A stretch of 64,000 bases of DNA from Cupriavidus neocaledonicus (GTDB taxonomy: Bacteria; Pseudomonadota; Gammaproteobacteria; Burkholderiales; Burkholderiaceae). A model generated the notes under the pieces. The model made no database searches and was not told the DNA's origin. It saw nothing but the letters and a program-made list of their open reading frames with translations. The stretch lies in NCBI RefSeq assembly GCF_000372525.1, contig NZ_AQUR01000087.1, forward strand, positions 50,118 through 114,117, read 5' to 3'. The position numbers and the translations under genes were made by a program. Shown piece after piece: positions 34,633-44,215 of this stretch. Numbering within the stretch: position 1 is the stretch's first letter; the number at the start of each line of letters is the position of its first letter.

Positions 34633-35727
34633 CTAGACGCGGGTGAACAGGAAGTTCATCACATCCCCGTCCTTCACCACGTATTCCTTGCCTTCGGCGC
34701 GCATCTTGCCGGCTTCCTTGGCGCCGGTCTCGCCCTTGAAGGCGATGAAGTCGTCATAGGCGATGGTCTGCGCGCGAATGAAGCCGCGTTCGAAGTCGGT
34801 GTGGATCACGCCGGCCGCCTTGGGCGCGGTGTCGCCCACGTGGATGGTCCAGGCGCGCACTTCCTTGACCCCGGCGGTGAAGTAGGTCTGCAGGCCCAGC
34901 AGCTTGAAGCCGGCGCGGATGACGCGGTCCAGGCCCGGCTCGTCCATGCCGAGGTCGGCCAGGAATTCGGCCTTGTCGGCGTCGTCGAGGTCGGCGATCT
35001 CGGCTTCGATGGCGGCGCAGACGGCGACCACGGGGGAATCGGTCTGCTTGGCGTATTCACGCACCGCGTCCAGGTGCGGGTTGTTGTCGAAGCCGTCTTC
35101 GCGCACGTTGGCCACGTACATGGTCGGCTTGGCGGTGATCAGGCAGAACGGGCGGATCGCATCCCACTCTTCGGGCGCCAGTTCCAGCGTGCGCACGGCC
35201 TTAGCCTGGTCCAGCACGGACTGGGCCTTTTCCAGCACGGCGACCAGGCGCTGGGCTTCCTTGTCGCCGGCGCGGGCCGGCTTGACGTAGCGCGCCAGCG
35301 CCTTCTCGACGGTGGCGAGGTCGGCCAGCGCCAGTTCGGTGTTGATGACTTCGATATCCGACAGCGGGTCCACGCGGCCGGCCACGTGGATCACGTTGTC
35401 GTCCTCGAAGCAGCGCACCACATGGGTGATGGCATCGCATTCGCGGATATTGGCCAGGAACTGGTTGCCCAGGCCCTCACCCTTGGAAGCGCCCGCCACC
35501 AGGCCGGCGATGTCGACGAACTCGACCGTGGCCGGCAGGATGCGCTCCGGCCTGACGATCTCGGCCAGCTTCGCGAGCCTCGGATCCGGCACTTCCACCA
35601 CGCCCACATTGGGCTCGATGGTGCAGAACGGATAGTTTTCGGCGGCGATGCCGGCCTTGGTCAGGGCATTGAACAGCGTGGACTTGCCGACGTTGGGCAG
35701 GCCGACGATGCCGCATTTGAGGCTCAT
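34633..35727 (-). CDS. ychF: Redox-regulated ribosome-binding ATPase/GTPase YchF
   Basis: A 364-residue protein starting [20 protein letters not shown] with the Walker [10 protein letters not shown], the DIAGLV switch region, a central helical hairpin, and a C-terminal TGS domain (to [11 protein letters not shown]). YchF/Ola1 proteins prefer ATP because the NKxD motif is altered, and act on ribosomes and in the oxidative-stress response. Chromosomal; the island is inserted immediately behind its stop codon without damaging the C-terminus. Confidence 0.97.
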   Translation of the reverse strand: MSLKCGIVGLPNVGKSTLFNALTKAGIAAENYPFCTIEPNVGVVEVPDPRLAKLAEIVRPERILPATVEFVDIAGLVAGASKGEGLGNQFLANIRECDAITHVVRCFEDDNVIHVAGRVDPLSDIEVINTELALADLATVEKALARYVKPARAGDKEAQRLVAVLEKAQSVLDQAKAVRTLELAPEEWDAIRPFCLITAKPTMYVANVREDGFDNNPHLDAVREYAKQTDSPVVAVCAAIEAEIADLDDADKAEFLADLGMDEPGLDRVIRAGFKLLGLQTYFTAGVKEVRAWTIHVGDTAPKAAGVIHTDFERGFIRAQTIAYDDFIAFKGETGAKEAGKMRAEGKEYVVKDGDVMNFLFTRV

Positions 35728-35951
35728 GGTGTGGTCTTCGGAATCAATGGGTTGCGTGATGCCAGCGGTGCCGGCAGCGCCGTGGCGGCGCGGATTGCGC
35801 GCTACCTGCGGGGACTGCGTCGGGACGAGACAAAGACATCACATCGCGCTGGCTCGGCGAAGTTGCATGCGTTGCCACGGAAAACCGCGATTGTAACCTT
35901 TTGGGGGGCTGGAGCGGTGTCAGGGCAGAAGCGTCGCCCTGGCAAACAAAA

Positions 35952-35974
35952 CGGCCAAGGTGTCAGCTTGGCCG
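35952..35974 (-). terminator. Rho-independent terminator after the TDGA-repeat gene
   Basis: Stem CGGCCAAG/CTTGGCCG with a 7-nt loop, followed on the minus strand by TTTTGTTTG. It lies 38 bp downstream of the TDGA-repeat gene stop. Confidence 0.8.
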
Positions 35975-36011
35975 TGCAGCGTGGTCTGGTGCCGGATCGC
36001 GATGGCCGCGA

Positions 36012-36293
36012 TCAGGCGCCGTCGGTGAATTGATCGCGCATCTCCGTGGTTTTTGCGCCGTCAGTAAACAGGTCGCGCTTGTCGCCGGTCCGTGCCCCGT
36101 CGGTGAACGTGTCGCGGGTGCGCGCGCCATCGGTGTAGACATCGAACTTCGACACCTTTGCGCCATCGGTGTAGACATCAAACTTCGAAACCTTCGCGCC
36201 ATCGGTGTAGACATCGCGAAGACCGGTACCCCCGAATGCCGTGCCCATGGCCCCAGCGGTAGCGACGGCAATCAATAATGCTTGTTTAATCAT
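36012..36293 (-). CDS. Secreted TDGA tandem-repeat protein
   Basis: A 93-residue protein with a signal peptide (MIKQALLIAVATAGAMGTAF) followed by six short repeats, each ending in Thr-Asp-Gly-Ala: DVYTDGA three times, then DTFTDGA, DLFTDGA and DQFTDGA, separated by 3-6 polar residues (KVSKF twice). The last repeat is the C-terminus. ATG at 36293 follows a strong GGGAGGTGG. A monocistronic gene with its own terminator. The periodic Asp/Gly loops suggest cation or surface binding, but the function is unknown. Confidence 0.8.
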   Translation of the reverse strand: MIKQALLIAVATAGAMGTAFGGTGLRDVYTDGAKVSKFDVYTDGAKVSKFDVYTDGARTRDTFTDGARTGDKRDLFTDGAKTTEMRDQFTDGA

Positions 36294-36541
36294 TTTTCCA
36301 CCTCCCTTCAGGTGGTGAGTTCCCCGGCCAAAAAACATTTCGCTTCAATATAGGCCCGTGCGTGTCCGGGGGTGGAAGCGCCGACCCTATTGTTTAGTTC
36401 TAAGGCTTATGACGCGCAGCTATAAGGATCGGCGGATGCGCGTTGCGGGGACCGGGGCACTTGCCGTTGCTCCGCCCGGGCGCCTTGCGGGCCACCATCG
36501 CGCGGGCAACCTGGCAGGGACGGGCCCCGGAGTGACGTGGC

Positions 36542-36547
36542 TATAAT
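36542..36547 (+). promoter_or_regulatory. -10 box six bases before the hydroxylase start
   Basis: Perfect TATAAT ending 6 nt before the ATG at 36554, with no Shine-Dalgarno sequence between. Transcription from it would start at or next to the ATG (leaderless mRNA). Confidence 0.5.
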
Positions 36548-36553
36548 CCAGCC

Positions 36554-37843
36554 ATGACCCGATCCCACGCGTCCGCGCGACCCGCCGCGCGCAAATCCTC
36601 CGCTTTCCAGGTTGCCGTCGTCGGTGGCGGCATCGTCGGCAAGTCTTGCGCGCTGCTGCTGGCGCAGCAGGGCATGGACGTCGCGCTGGTCGCGCCGAAG
36701 CCGGCGCGCGCCGCGGCCGGCGCCGGGCCGGACGACTGGGACAGCCGCATCTACGCCTTCTCCGCCAGCTCGCAGGCGCTGCTCGAACGCATGCGCGTGT
36801 GGGAGGCGCTGGACCCGGCGCGGATCCAGCCGGTGCGCGACATGCGCGTATTCGGCGACGTCAGCGCCGCCGAGACCTCGCCCAGCTTCGACGGCGACCT
36901 GCACTTCTCCGCGTACGCCGCGGCGGTGCCGCAGCTGGCGTGGATCATCGAGTCGCGCCTGGTCGAGCGCGCGCTCGACACCGCGCTGGGCTTCCAGCAC
37001 CAGGTGACGTGGCACGACGGCAGCGCCAGCGTGTGCGAGCGCGACCCTGACGGCATCACCCTGACGCTGGACAACGGCGGCAAGGTGCGCACCGCGCTGG
37101 CGATCGGCGCCGACGGCGCGCGCTCATGGCTGCGCCAGCAATGCCATATCGGCGTCAGCACGCGCAAGTATCGCCAGCTTGGCGTGGTGGCGAACTTTGC
37201 CTGCGAGCGGCCTCACCATGAAACCGCCTGGCAGTGGTTCCTGGGCGCGCCGGAAAAGCTGATGGCCGACGAGGAGCCGGCCAACGGCGAAGTGCTGGCG
37301 ATGCTGCCGTTGCCGGACAACCATGTATCGATGGTCTGGTCCGCCGACGAGGCGCACGCGCGCGAGCTGCTGGCGCTGTCGCCCGAGGCGCTGGCCGCCA
37401 CCGTGATGCAGGGCGCCAGCGGCGCGGTCGGAGCGCGGTTCGGCGCGCTGCGCTGCGTGACCCCCGCGCAGGGCTTCCCGCTGGTGCTGCAGCGTGCCGA
37501 CCAGTTCGTGCAGCCGCACGTGGCGCTGGTGGGCGACGCCGCCCACGTGGTACATCCGCTGGCCGGCCAGGGCATGAACCTGGGCCTGCGCGACGTCGCG
37601 GAACTTGGCCGCGTGATGGCCGACAAAGAACCTTTCCGCAGCGAGGGCGACCTGCGCCTGCTGCGTCGCTACGAGCGCGCGCGCGCCACCGATTTGTTAT
37701 CGCTGACCGCGGCCACCGACGGGCTGCACCGGCTGTTCTCGCTGCCGGGCAGCGTGGCGCGGGTGGTGCGCAATACCGGCATGCGCGCGGTCGGTGGCCA
37801 GTCCCTGCTCAAGCGCCTGCTGATCGGGCGCGCGCTCGGCTAG
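36554..37843 (+). CDS. UbiH/UbiF/VisC-family FAD-dependent hydroxylase
   Basis: A 429-residue flavoprotein. N-terminal FAD-binding GGGIVGKSCALLL (residues 24-36), the DG motif IGADGARS, and near residue 326 the second FAD motif GDAAHVVHPLAGQGMNLGL, all typical of the UbiH/COQ6 monooxygenases that hydroxylate the ubiquinone ring. The exact ring position cannot be read from sequence. The N-terminal 18 residues before the Rossmann strand are basic and disordered. Upstream of dsbC on the same strand (54 bp). Confidence 0.85.
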   Translation: MTRSHASARPAARKSSAFQVAVVGGGIVGKSCALLLAQQGMDVALVAPKPARAAAGAGPDDWDSRIYAFSASSQALLERMRVWEALDPARIQPVRDMRVFGDVSAAETSPSFDGDLHFSAYAAAVPQLAWIIESRLVERALDTALGFQHQVTWHDGSASVCERDPDGITLTLDNGGKVRTALAIGADGARSWLRQQCHIGVSTRKYRQLGVVANFACERPHHETAWQWFLGAPEKLMADEEPANGEVLAMLPLPDNHVSMVWSADEAHARELLALSPEALAATVMQGASGAVGARFGALRCVTPAQGFPLVLQRADQFVQPHVALVGDAAHVVHPLAGQGMNLGLRDVAELGRVMADKEPFRSEGDLRLLRRYERARATDLLSLTAATDGLHRLFSLPGSVARVVRNTGMRAVGGQSLLKRLLIGRALG

Positions 37844-37897
37844 CCCGCAGGCACCGTCCGCCCCCGTCCGCCCCCTTATCGAGATCCTGGAGTCCAC

Positions 37898-38656
37898 ATG
37901 TTCCCATCCCTGCGCCGCCGCCCCGCCGTCTACGCCACCATCACCGCCATCGCCGGCGGGCTGGCCGCGGCCGGCTTCGCGCTGCATGCCATCGCCGCGG
38001 GCGAGCCCGGCACCGACCGCATCAAGGAATCGCTGCAGAAAGTGCTGGGCGGCCGCGCCGAAGTGAAGAGCGTCGGCAAGACCCCGGTGCCGGGCCTGTT
38101 CGAAGCCCATATCGGCGGCCAGGTGGTGTACACCGACGCCACCGGCCGCTACATCCTTAATGGCGAGATGATCGATACCCGCACCGGCACCAACCTGACC
38201 GAGGAGCGGCTGGCGGAGATCAACCGCATCAAGTGGTCGGACCTGCCGCTGGCTCGTGCGATCAAGTGGACCAAGGGCGATGGCAGTCGCCAGATCGCGG
38301 TGTTCTCCGATCCCAACTGCGGCTACTGCAAGCGCATCGAGCAGACCTTCCAGCAGATGGACAACATCACCGTGTACACCTTCCTGTACCCGGTACTGTC
38401 GCCGGATTCGGAGACCAAGTCCAGGCAGGTCTGGTGCGCGGCCGACCGCACCAAGGCCTGGCGCGACTGGATGCTCAAGCAGGTGGCGCTGTCCGGCAAC
38501 GGCAGCTGCAAGACCCCGCTGGAAGAGAACCTGGCGCTGGGCCACAGCATGAACGTGACCGGCACCCCGGCGGTGTTCTTCACCGACGGCACCCGCATCC
38601 CCGGCGCGGCGGACGTCGCCACGCTGGAGCGCAAGCTCGCCAGCATCAAGAAATAA
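37898..38656 (+). CDS. dsbC: Periplasmic thiol:disulfide isomerase DsbC
   Basis: A 252-residue protein with a signal peptide (RRRPAVYATITAIAGGLAAA), an N-terminal dimerisation domain, and a thioredoxin fold with FSDPNCGYCKRI, the redox pair Cys141-Gly-Tyr-Cys144. A second Cys pair (WCAADRTK ... GSCKTPL) matches the structural disulfide of DsbC. The cis-Pro loop is TGTPAVFF. It corrects wrong disulfides in the periplasm. Confidence 0.95.
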   Translation: MFPSLRRRPAVYATITAIAGGLAAAGFALHAIAAGEPGTDRIKESLQKVLGGRAEVKSVGKTPVPGLFEAHIGGQVVYTDATGRYILNGEMIDTRTGTNLTEERLAEINRIKWSDLPLARAIKWTKGDGSRQIAVFSDPNCGYCKRIEQTFQQMDNITVYTFLYPVLSPDSETKSRQVWCAADRTKAWRDWMLKQVALSGNGSCKTPLEENLALGHSMNVTGTPAVFFTDGTRIPGAADVATLERKLASIKK

Positions 38657-38766
38657 GCGCGCCGGACCTGTCCCGGCTCGAGCGACGGCCGGACTTGTCC
38701 GGCCGTTGTGCTTTCTGCCTTTCCCATCATTGCAAGCAGTCGCCGCCAGGCGACCAAGGAGACACC

Positions 38767-39771
38767 ATGACTTTCCAGGCAGTGCTGCTGACCCAGGCCG
38801 ACGGCGCCACCCAGGCCAACCTCGCCACCCTTGACGAAGCCCAGTTGCCAGCCGATGGCGACGTGCTGGTTGCCGTCGAGTACTCCACCATCAACTTCAA
38901 GGACGGCCTGGCCATCACGGGGCGCTCGCCGGTGGTGCGCAAGTGGCCGATGGTGGCGGGCATCGATGGCGCCGGCACGGTGCTGGAGTCCGCCCATCCG
39001 CGCTGGAAAGCCGGCGACAAGGTGGTGCTGAACGGCTACGGCGTGGGCGAGACCCACTGGGGCTGCCTGGCGCAGCGCGCGCGCCTGAAGGGCGACTGGC
39101 TGGTGCCGCTGCCCGCCGCCTTCACCACGCGCCAGGCCATGGCGATCGGCACCGCGGGCTATACCGCGATGCTGTCGGTGCTGGCGCTGGAGCGCGGCGG
39201 TGTCAACGGCCCGGTGCGCCCGGGCGACGGCGAGGTGCTGGTGACCGGGGCCTCGGGCGGGGTCGGTTCGGTGGCGATCGCGCTGCTGAGCAAGCTGGGC
39301 TACCGGGTGGTGGCTTCGACCGGCAAGACGCGCGAGGCGGATTTCCTCAAGGCGCTGGGCGCCGACGACGTGATCGACCGTGCCGAGCTGGGCGTGCCCG
39401 GCAAGCCGCTGCAGAAGGAACGCTGGGCCGCGGTGATCGATTCGGTGGGCTCGCACACGCTGGTCAATGCCTGCGCGCAGGTGCGCTACGGCGGCGTGGT
39501 GACGGCGTGCGGGCTGGCGCAGGGGCTGGACTTCCCGGGCTCGGTGGCGCCCTTCATCCTGCGCGGCATCACGCTGCACGGCATCGACAGCGTGATGGCG
39601 GCGATGCCGCTGCGCGAACAGGCCTGGCAGCGCCTGGCCAGCGACCTGGAGCCGGACCGGCTCAATGCGCTGACGCGCGAGATCGGCCTGGGCGATGCCA
39701 TCGAGGCGGGGCGCAGGATCATGGAGGGCGGCATGCGCGGGCGCGTGGTGGTGGATGTGAATCGCGGCTGA
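38767..39771 (+). CDS. acuI: Acrylyl-CoA reductase (NADPH)-type oxidoreductase
   Basis: A 334-residue MDR-family protein (MTFQAVLLTQADGATQANLA ...) without zinc ligands. The MDR core shows YSTINFKDGLAITGRSP, AGIDGAGTV, a nucleotide-binding VTGASGGVGSVAIALL, and the C-terminal RIMEGGMRGRVVVDV of the YhdH/AcuI group. These enzymes reduce acrylyl-CoA to propionyl-CoA with NADPH. Located 110 bp after dsbC, same strand, ATG with AAGGAGA upstream. Confidence 0.88.
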   Translation: MTFQAVLLTQADGATQANLATLDEAQLPADGDVLVAVEYSTINFKDGLAITGRSPVVRKWPMVAGIDGAGTVLESAHPRWKAGDKVVLNGYGVGETHWGCLAQRARLKGDWLVPLPAAFTTRQAMAIGTAGYTAMLSVLALERGGVNGPVRPGDGEVLVTGASGGVGSVAIALLSKLGYRVVASTGKTREADFLKALGADDVIDRAELGVPGKPLQKERWAAVIDSVGSHTLVNACAQVRYGGVVTACGLAQGLDFPGSVAPFILRGITLHGIDSVMAAMPLREQAWQRLASDLEPDRLNALTREIGLGDAIEAGRRIMEGGMRGRVVVDVNRG

Positions 39772-39832
39772 GCAGCGTCAGGCTGCCTTGCCGCACCTCA
39801 CCCGCGCCGGCGCTGCACGCAGGCGCCGACGT

Positions 39833-39838
39833 TACAAT
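39833..39838 (+). promoter_or_regulatory. -10 box seven bases before the M61 peptidase start
   Basis: TACAAT ends 7 nt before the ATG at 39846, again with no Shine-Dalgarno sequence; a second candidate leaderless start. Confidence 0.4.
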
Positions 39839-39845
39839 CCTGCCC

Positions 39846-41660
39846 ATGACGCCGATCCGCTACGCCATCGCCCCGCTTCAGCCTGAAGCGCACCTGTTTG
39901 CCGTTACCGTCACCGTGAGCGAGCCCGATCCGGCCGGGCAGTGTTTCTCGCTGCCGGCGTGGATTCCCGGCAGCTACATGATCCGGGACTTCGCGCGCAA
40001 TATCGTGCGCATCCGCGCCGATGCGGGCGGGCGCGAGATCGCGCTGACCAAGCTCGACAAGCAGCGCTGGCAGGCCGCGCCGGTCGCCCTGGCCGACGGC
40101 CCGCTGACGCTCAGCTACGAGGTCTACGCGTGGGACCTGTCGGTGCGCGCCGCGCACCTGGACACCACCCATGGCTTCTTCAACGGCAGTTCGGTGTTCC
40201 TGTGCGTGGAGGGGCAGGCCGAGCGGCCCTGCACCGTCCACATCCACGCGCCCGCGGGCGAGGCCTACCGCGACTGGCGCGTGGCCACCGCCATGCGCGA
40301 GGCGCCCGGCCGCGACGGCGCAAAGCGTTACGGCTTCGGCCGCTACCAGGTGGCTGACTACGACGAGCTGGTCGACCACCCGGTCGAGATGGGCACCTTC
40401 GCGCTGGCCAGCTTCCGCGCCTGCGGCGCGCAGCACGACGTGGTCTTCACCGGACGCGTGCCGCAGCTGGACCTGGAGCGCGTGTGCCGCGACCTGAAGC
40501 GCATCTGCGAGACCCAGATCCGGCTGTTCGAGCCGCGCACCGCGCAGGCGCCGTTTCTCGACAGCAACCGGCGCTACGTGTTCATGACCATGGTCACCAG
40601 CGACGGCTACGGCGGCCTGGAACATCGCGCCAGCACTGCGCTGATCTGCTCGCGCAATGACCTGCCGGTGCGCGGCAACAGCGAGACCAGCGAGGGCTAC
40701 CGCACCTTCCTGGGGCTGTGCAGCCACGAGTATTTCCACACCTGGCACGTCAAGCGCATCAAGCCGGCCGCGTTCGTGCCGTACCGGCTGGCGCAGGAAA
40801 CCTACACGCCGCTGCTGTGGCTGTTCGAGGGCTTCACCAGTTACTACGACGACCTGATGCTGGTGCGCTCGGGTTGCGTCACCGAGGCGCAGTATGTCGA
40901 GATGCTGGCCAAGACCTGGAACGGCGTGCTGCGCGGCAACGGCCGCACCAAGCAGAGCGTGGCCGAAAGCTCGTTCGACGCCTGGACCAAGTACTACCGC
41001 CAGGACGAGAACGCGCCCAACGCCATCGTCAGCTACTACACCAAGGGCGCGCTGGTGGCGCTGGCGCTGGACCTGACCATCCGCGACAAGACCCGCGGGC
41101 GGCGCTCGCTCGACGATGTCATGCGCGCGCTGTGGCGTGGCTACGGCCGCGGCTTCTACGCCCCGGACGCGGTGCAGCGCGGCGTCACCGAGGCCGAGGT
41201 TCATGCGCTGTTCGATGAAGTCACGGGCCTGCGCCTGGGGCCGCTGCTGCGCACGCTCACCGAAGGCACCGGCGAGCTGCCGCTGCCGGCGCTGTTCAAG
41301 GCGTTCGGGATCAAGGCCGAGGCGCAGAAGCCGGCGCGCACCGCGGCGCTGGGGATCAAGGTCAAGACCGAGGACGGCTGGGTGCGCGTGACCCAGGTAC
41401 TCGACGGCGGCGCCGCGCAGGCCGCGGGCCTGTCCGCCGGCGATCTGCTGGTGGCCGTCGACGGCGTGCGTGTGGCGCCCGGCCAGCTCGACAAGCTGCT
41501 GGCGCGCTACCGCACCGGCGACCGCATCGAACTGCACGCGTTTCGCCGCGACGAGCTGCAGGCGCTGCCGGTGACGCTGGCGCGCGAGCCGGCGGCACAG
41601 TTCAAGCTCAAGGCGGAAGGCGGGCGGCACGCGGCGCGCTCGCGCTGGCTGGGCCAATAA
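39846..41660 (+). CDS. M61-family metallopeptidase with PDZ domain
   Basis: A 604-residue protein. N-terminal beta domain (SLPAWIPGSYMIRDFARN), a gluzincin catalytic domain with HEYFH at residues 294-298 and the third zinc ligand in WLFEGF (Glu328), and a C-terminal PDZ domain (about 500-590; VLDGGAAQAAGLSAGDLLVA). The M61 type enzyme is glycyl aminopeptidase. No signal peptide is visible, so it is probably cytoplasmic. The long in-frame stretch upstream is antisense or out of frame with acuI and was not used. Confidence 0.92.
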   Translation: MTPIRYAIAPLQPEAHLFAVTVTVSEPDPAGQCFSLPAWIPGSYMIRDFARNIVRIRADAGGREIALTKLDKQRWQAAPVALADGPLTLSYEVYAWDLSVRAAHLDTTHGFFNGSSVFLCVEGQAERPCTVHIHAPAGEAYRDWRVATAMREAPGRDGAKRYGFGRYQVADYDELVDHPVEMGTFALASFRACGAQHDVVFTGRVPQLDLERVCRDLKRICETQIRLFEPRTAQAPFLDSNRRYVFMTMVTSDGYGGLEHRASTALICSRNDLPVRGNSETSEGYRTFLGLCSHEYFHTWHVKRIKPAAFVPYRLAQETYTPLLWLFEGFTSYYDDLMLVRSGCVTEAQYVEMLAKTWNGVLRGNGRTKQSVAESSFDAWTKYYRQDENAPNAIVSYYTKGALVALALDLTIRDKTRGRRSLDDVMRALWRGYGRGFYAPDAVQRGVTEAEVHALFDEVTGLRLGPLLRTLTEGTGELPLPALFKAFGIKAEAQKPARTAALGIKVKTEDGWVRVTQVLDGGAAQAAGLSAGDLLVAVDGVRVAPGQLDKLLARYRTGDRIELHAFRRDELQALPVTLAREPAAQFKLKAEGGRHAARSRWLGQ

Positions 41661-41719
41661 GCTAGCCTGCTTTCGCCGCGACACCAGACCCCGCCACCGC
41701 AGTCCACCGCCCCCGCTGC

Positions 41720-44134
41720 ATGCAATACGCGCACGATCCCCGCACCTTCCTGTATTCGCACTATGTGTACCGGGGGCTGCGCTCGGCCACGGGCGTGATC
41801 GGCGCGACGCTGATCGCGCTGCATTTCAGCGACCTGCCCACCGCGATGGTGGTGTCGATGGGCGCGCTGTGCACCAGCCTGATGGACCTGCCCAGCCCGC
41901 TGAACCACAAGTTCAACGAGATGCTGGCCAGCGTGCTGCTGTGCAGCGTGGTCACGCTGGTGGTGGCGCTGGCCACGCCGTTCCCGCGCGTGATGCCGTT
42001 CCTGCTGGTGTTGGTGACCTTCATGGCCGGCATGATGACGGTGTACGGCAACAAGACGCTGCCGCTGCAGTTCGCCGCGCTGTTCGTGATGACGCTCACC
42101 ATCAACGAGGACTTCCTGGTGCGGCGGGCGCTGGAGCATGCGGCGCTGTTCAGCGTCGGCGCCGTGGCCTACCTCGGTTACGCGATGCTGGTGAGCTGGG
42201 TCACCGAGCGCCGCACCCGGCAGCAGGTGCTGGCCGAATCGCTGTACGAGCTGGCGGGCTATCTCGAGATCAAGGCCGGCTTCTACGACGCCGGCAATGA
42301 CTTCGAGGCCCAGTTCAACCAGCTGGTGCGCCAGCAGATCGTGGTGGCCGAGCGCCAGCAGGCCGCGCGCGACCTGGTGCTGCGCGGCAACCGCACCCCG
42401 CACGACGGGCTGCTGGTGCAGGTGCACCTGCGCATGCTCGACCTGTACGAGTACATCCTGTCGACCAACACCGACTATCCGATGCTGCGCCAGACCTTCG
42501 CCGGCACGCCGGTGCTGGACCACCTGCGCGGGCTGGTGATGCAGATGTGCAAGGACGTCGAAGAGATCGCCTACGAGGTCACGCGCGGGCGCGGTTCGTA
42601 CGCCACGGTGGAATACCGGCAGGGCCTGCGCGCGGTCGAGGCGGAGATCGCGCAGTTGCGCCACCACCATATCAACCCGGCGGCGATGACGGCGCTGGTC
42701 GAGACCCTCGACATGATGCGCGGCGCGATCACGCTGATCGGCCAGCTGCACGAGGCTTCGCGCACCCCGGTGGAGCCAGCCAAGGTGCTGCCCGGCTCAG
42801 ACATGACGCCGTTCCTGACGCGCCAGAAGTACGAGCTGAGCGTGCTGCGCGACAACCTGAAGTGGAGCTCGCCGGCGTTCCGCTTTGCGCTGCGGGTGTC
42901 GATGGCGGTGGCGCTGGGGCTGTGGATCGCCGAGCGCCTGCCTTATGTGTCGCACAGCTACTGGATCCTGCTGACCATCATCGTGATCCTGAAGCCCAAC
43001 TTCAGCATGACCAAGCAGCGCTACAACGACCGCGTGATCGGCACGCTGATCGGCTGCGTGGTCTCGGTCGCGATCCTGAAGGTGGTGCACCAGCCGCTGA
43101 TCCTGCTGGGGGTGCTGTTCCTGTCGCTGGTGGCCAGCGCCGCGTTCGTCACCATCAAGTACCGCTACACCGCGATTGCCGCCTGCATCCAGGTGCTGAT
43201 CCAGATCCACCTGCTGATGCCGAACAGCCCCACCGTGGCGGGCGAGCGGCTGGTGGATACGGTCATCGGCGGCATCATCGCGTCGCTGTTCAGCTTCGTG
43301 CTGCCGAGCTGGGAGTACCGCGCCATCCCCAAGCTGGTCGAAGCCGTGCTGCAGGCCAACCGGCGCTATATCGCCGCCACGCGCGACCTGCTGCTGCGCC
43401 GGGCCAAGGACGACTTTGCCTACCGCGTGCAGCGCAAGCAGTTCATGGACAACCTGTCGGCGCTGATCTCGTCGTTCCAGCGCATGCTGGACGAGCCCAG
43501 GAGCCGGCACCGCGCGGTCGACAACCTGAACCGCTTCATCGTGCAGAACTACCTGGTGGCCGCGCACGTGGCGGCGGCGCGCATCCAGGTGCGCCAGCAT
43601 TATGACGAACTCGATATCCCGGCCGCCGAGGCCGCGATCGAACAGGCCACCGAAGCCGCCAGCCACAGCCTGCAGGTCGCCAGCGAGCGCCTGCACGCCG
43701 ACGAGCGCGGCGGCGGCCGCGGCGCCGGCTTTATCCGCAGCGCCAAAGCGCCGGCGCAGCGCAAGGAGACCGTGCCCGCGGACGCGGACCAGCCGGTGGC
43801 GGTTGCAGTCGAGGCGGCGCCGGAACCGGTGGCCGAAGCGGCCCGTGAACCGGTAGTCGATACCGCCATCCCCGAAGCGGCCGAAGCCGCGGAAGATGCC
43901 GCCGCGGAACGCCGCGCGCGCCTGGCCGATTCCGCCGACAAGCGCCGCACCGACACGCTGGTGCAGGCCGCCGCGGCGGGCGAATCGAGCGAGCAGGCAG
44001 GAGTGACGTCAAGCTCCACCGGCCGCCCCGCCAACGCGGTGCTGGAACGCCGGCTGCGCGCGCTGCGCGAGGACGCGGCCAAGATTGCGCTGCGCACGGG
44101 CGCGATCGGGCGGGCGATGCGGGCGCGGTCGTAG
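41720..44134 (+). CDS. FUSC-family inner-membrane transporter-like protein
   Basis: An 804-residue protein with two blocks of about five to six transmembrane helices (residues 20-165 and 385-535) separated by a cytoplasmic helical domain, the FUSC/YccS/aromatic-acid-exporter-like layout (VYRGLRSATGVIGATLIALH ... SYWILLTIIVILKPNFSMTK). The last ~120 residues are Ala/Glu-rich and low complexity (VAVEAAPEPVAEAAREPVVD). Substrate unknown. Ends shortly before a 12-bp hairpin shared with the convergent ABC operon. Confidence 0.85.
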   Translation: MQYAHDPRTFLYSHYVYRGLRSATGVIGATLIALHFSDLPTAMVVSMGALCTSLMDLPSPLNHKFNEMLASVLLCSVVTLVVALATPFPRVMPFLLVLVTFMAGMMTVYGNKTLPLQFAALFVMTLTINEDFLVRRALEHAALFSVGAVAYLGYAMLVSWVTERRTRQQVLAESLYELAGYLEIKAGFYDAGNDFEAQFNQLVRQQIVVAERQQAARDLVLRGNRTPHDGLLVQVHLRMLDLYEYILSTNTDYPMLRQTFAGTPVLDHLRGLVMQMCKDVEEIAYEVTRGRGSYATVEYRQGLRAVEAEIAQLRHHHINPAAMTALVETLDMMRGAITLIGQLHEASRTPVEPAKVLPGSDMTPFLTRQKYELSVLRDNLKWSSPAFRFALRVSMAVALGLWIAERLPYVSHSYWILLTIIVILKPNFSMTKQRYNDRVIGTLIGCVVSVAILKVVHQPLILLGVLFLSLVASAAFVTIKYRYTAIAACIQVLIQIHLLMPNSPTVAGERLVDTVIGGIIASLFSFVLPSWEYRAIPKLVEAVLQANRRYIAATRDLLLRRAKDDFAYRVQRKQFMDNLSALISSFQRMLDEPRSRHRAVDNLNRFIVQNYLVAAHVAAARIQVRQHYDELDIPAAEAAIEQATEAASHSLQVASERLHADERGGGRGAGFIRSAKAPAQRKETVPADADQPVAVAVEAAPEPVAEAAREPVVDTAIPEAAEAAEDAAAERRARLADSADKRRTDTLVQAAAAGESSEQAGVTSSSTGRPANAVLERRLRALREDAAKIALRTGAIGRAMRARS

Positions 44135-44167
44135 AGCCCGTATTGTGGTCCGCCTTGCAAGGGTTTG

Positions 44168-44199
44168 CTCCCCTCTCCCATGCCAGTGGGAGAGGGGAG
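44168..44199. terminator. Twelve-base-pair hairpin between convergent genes
   Basis: CTCCCCTCTCCC - 8-nt loop - GGGAGAGGGGAG, perfect stem. No T-tract, so it may be a REP-like repeat rather than an intrinsic terminator. Located between the FUSC gene and the ABC operon. Confidence 0.5.
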
Positions 44200-44215
44200 A
44201 AAGGCCGCGGCAGGC

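Noticed and set aside
5780..34640. Direct repeat TCAGACG/CTAGACG at 5780-5786 and 34633-34639 as the attachment core
   Set aside because: Short, with mismatches, and at unequal distances from the two inverted ends; expected by chance.
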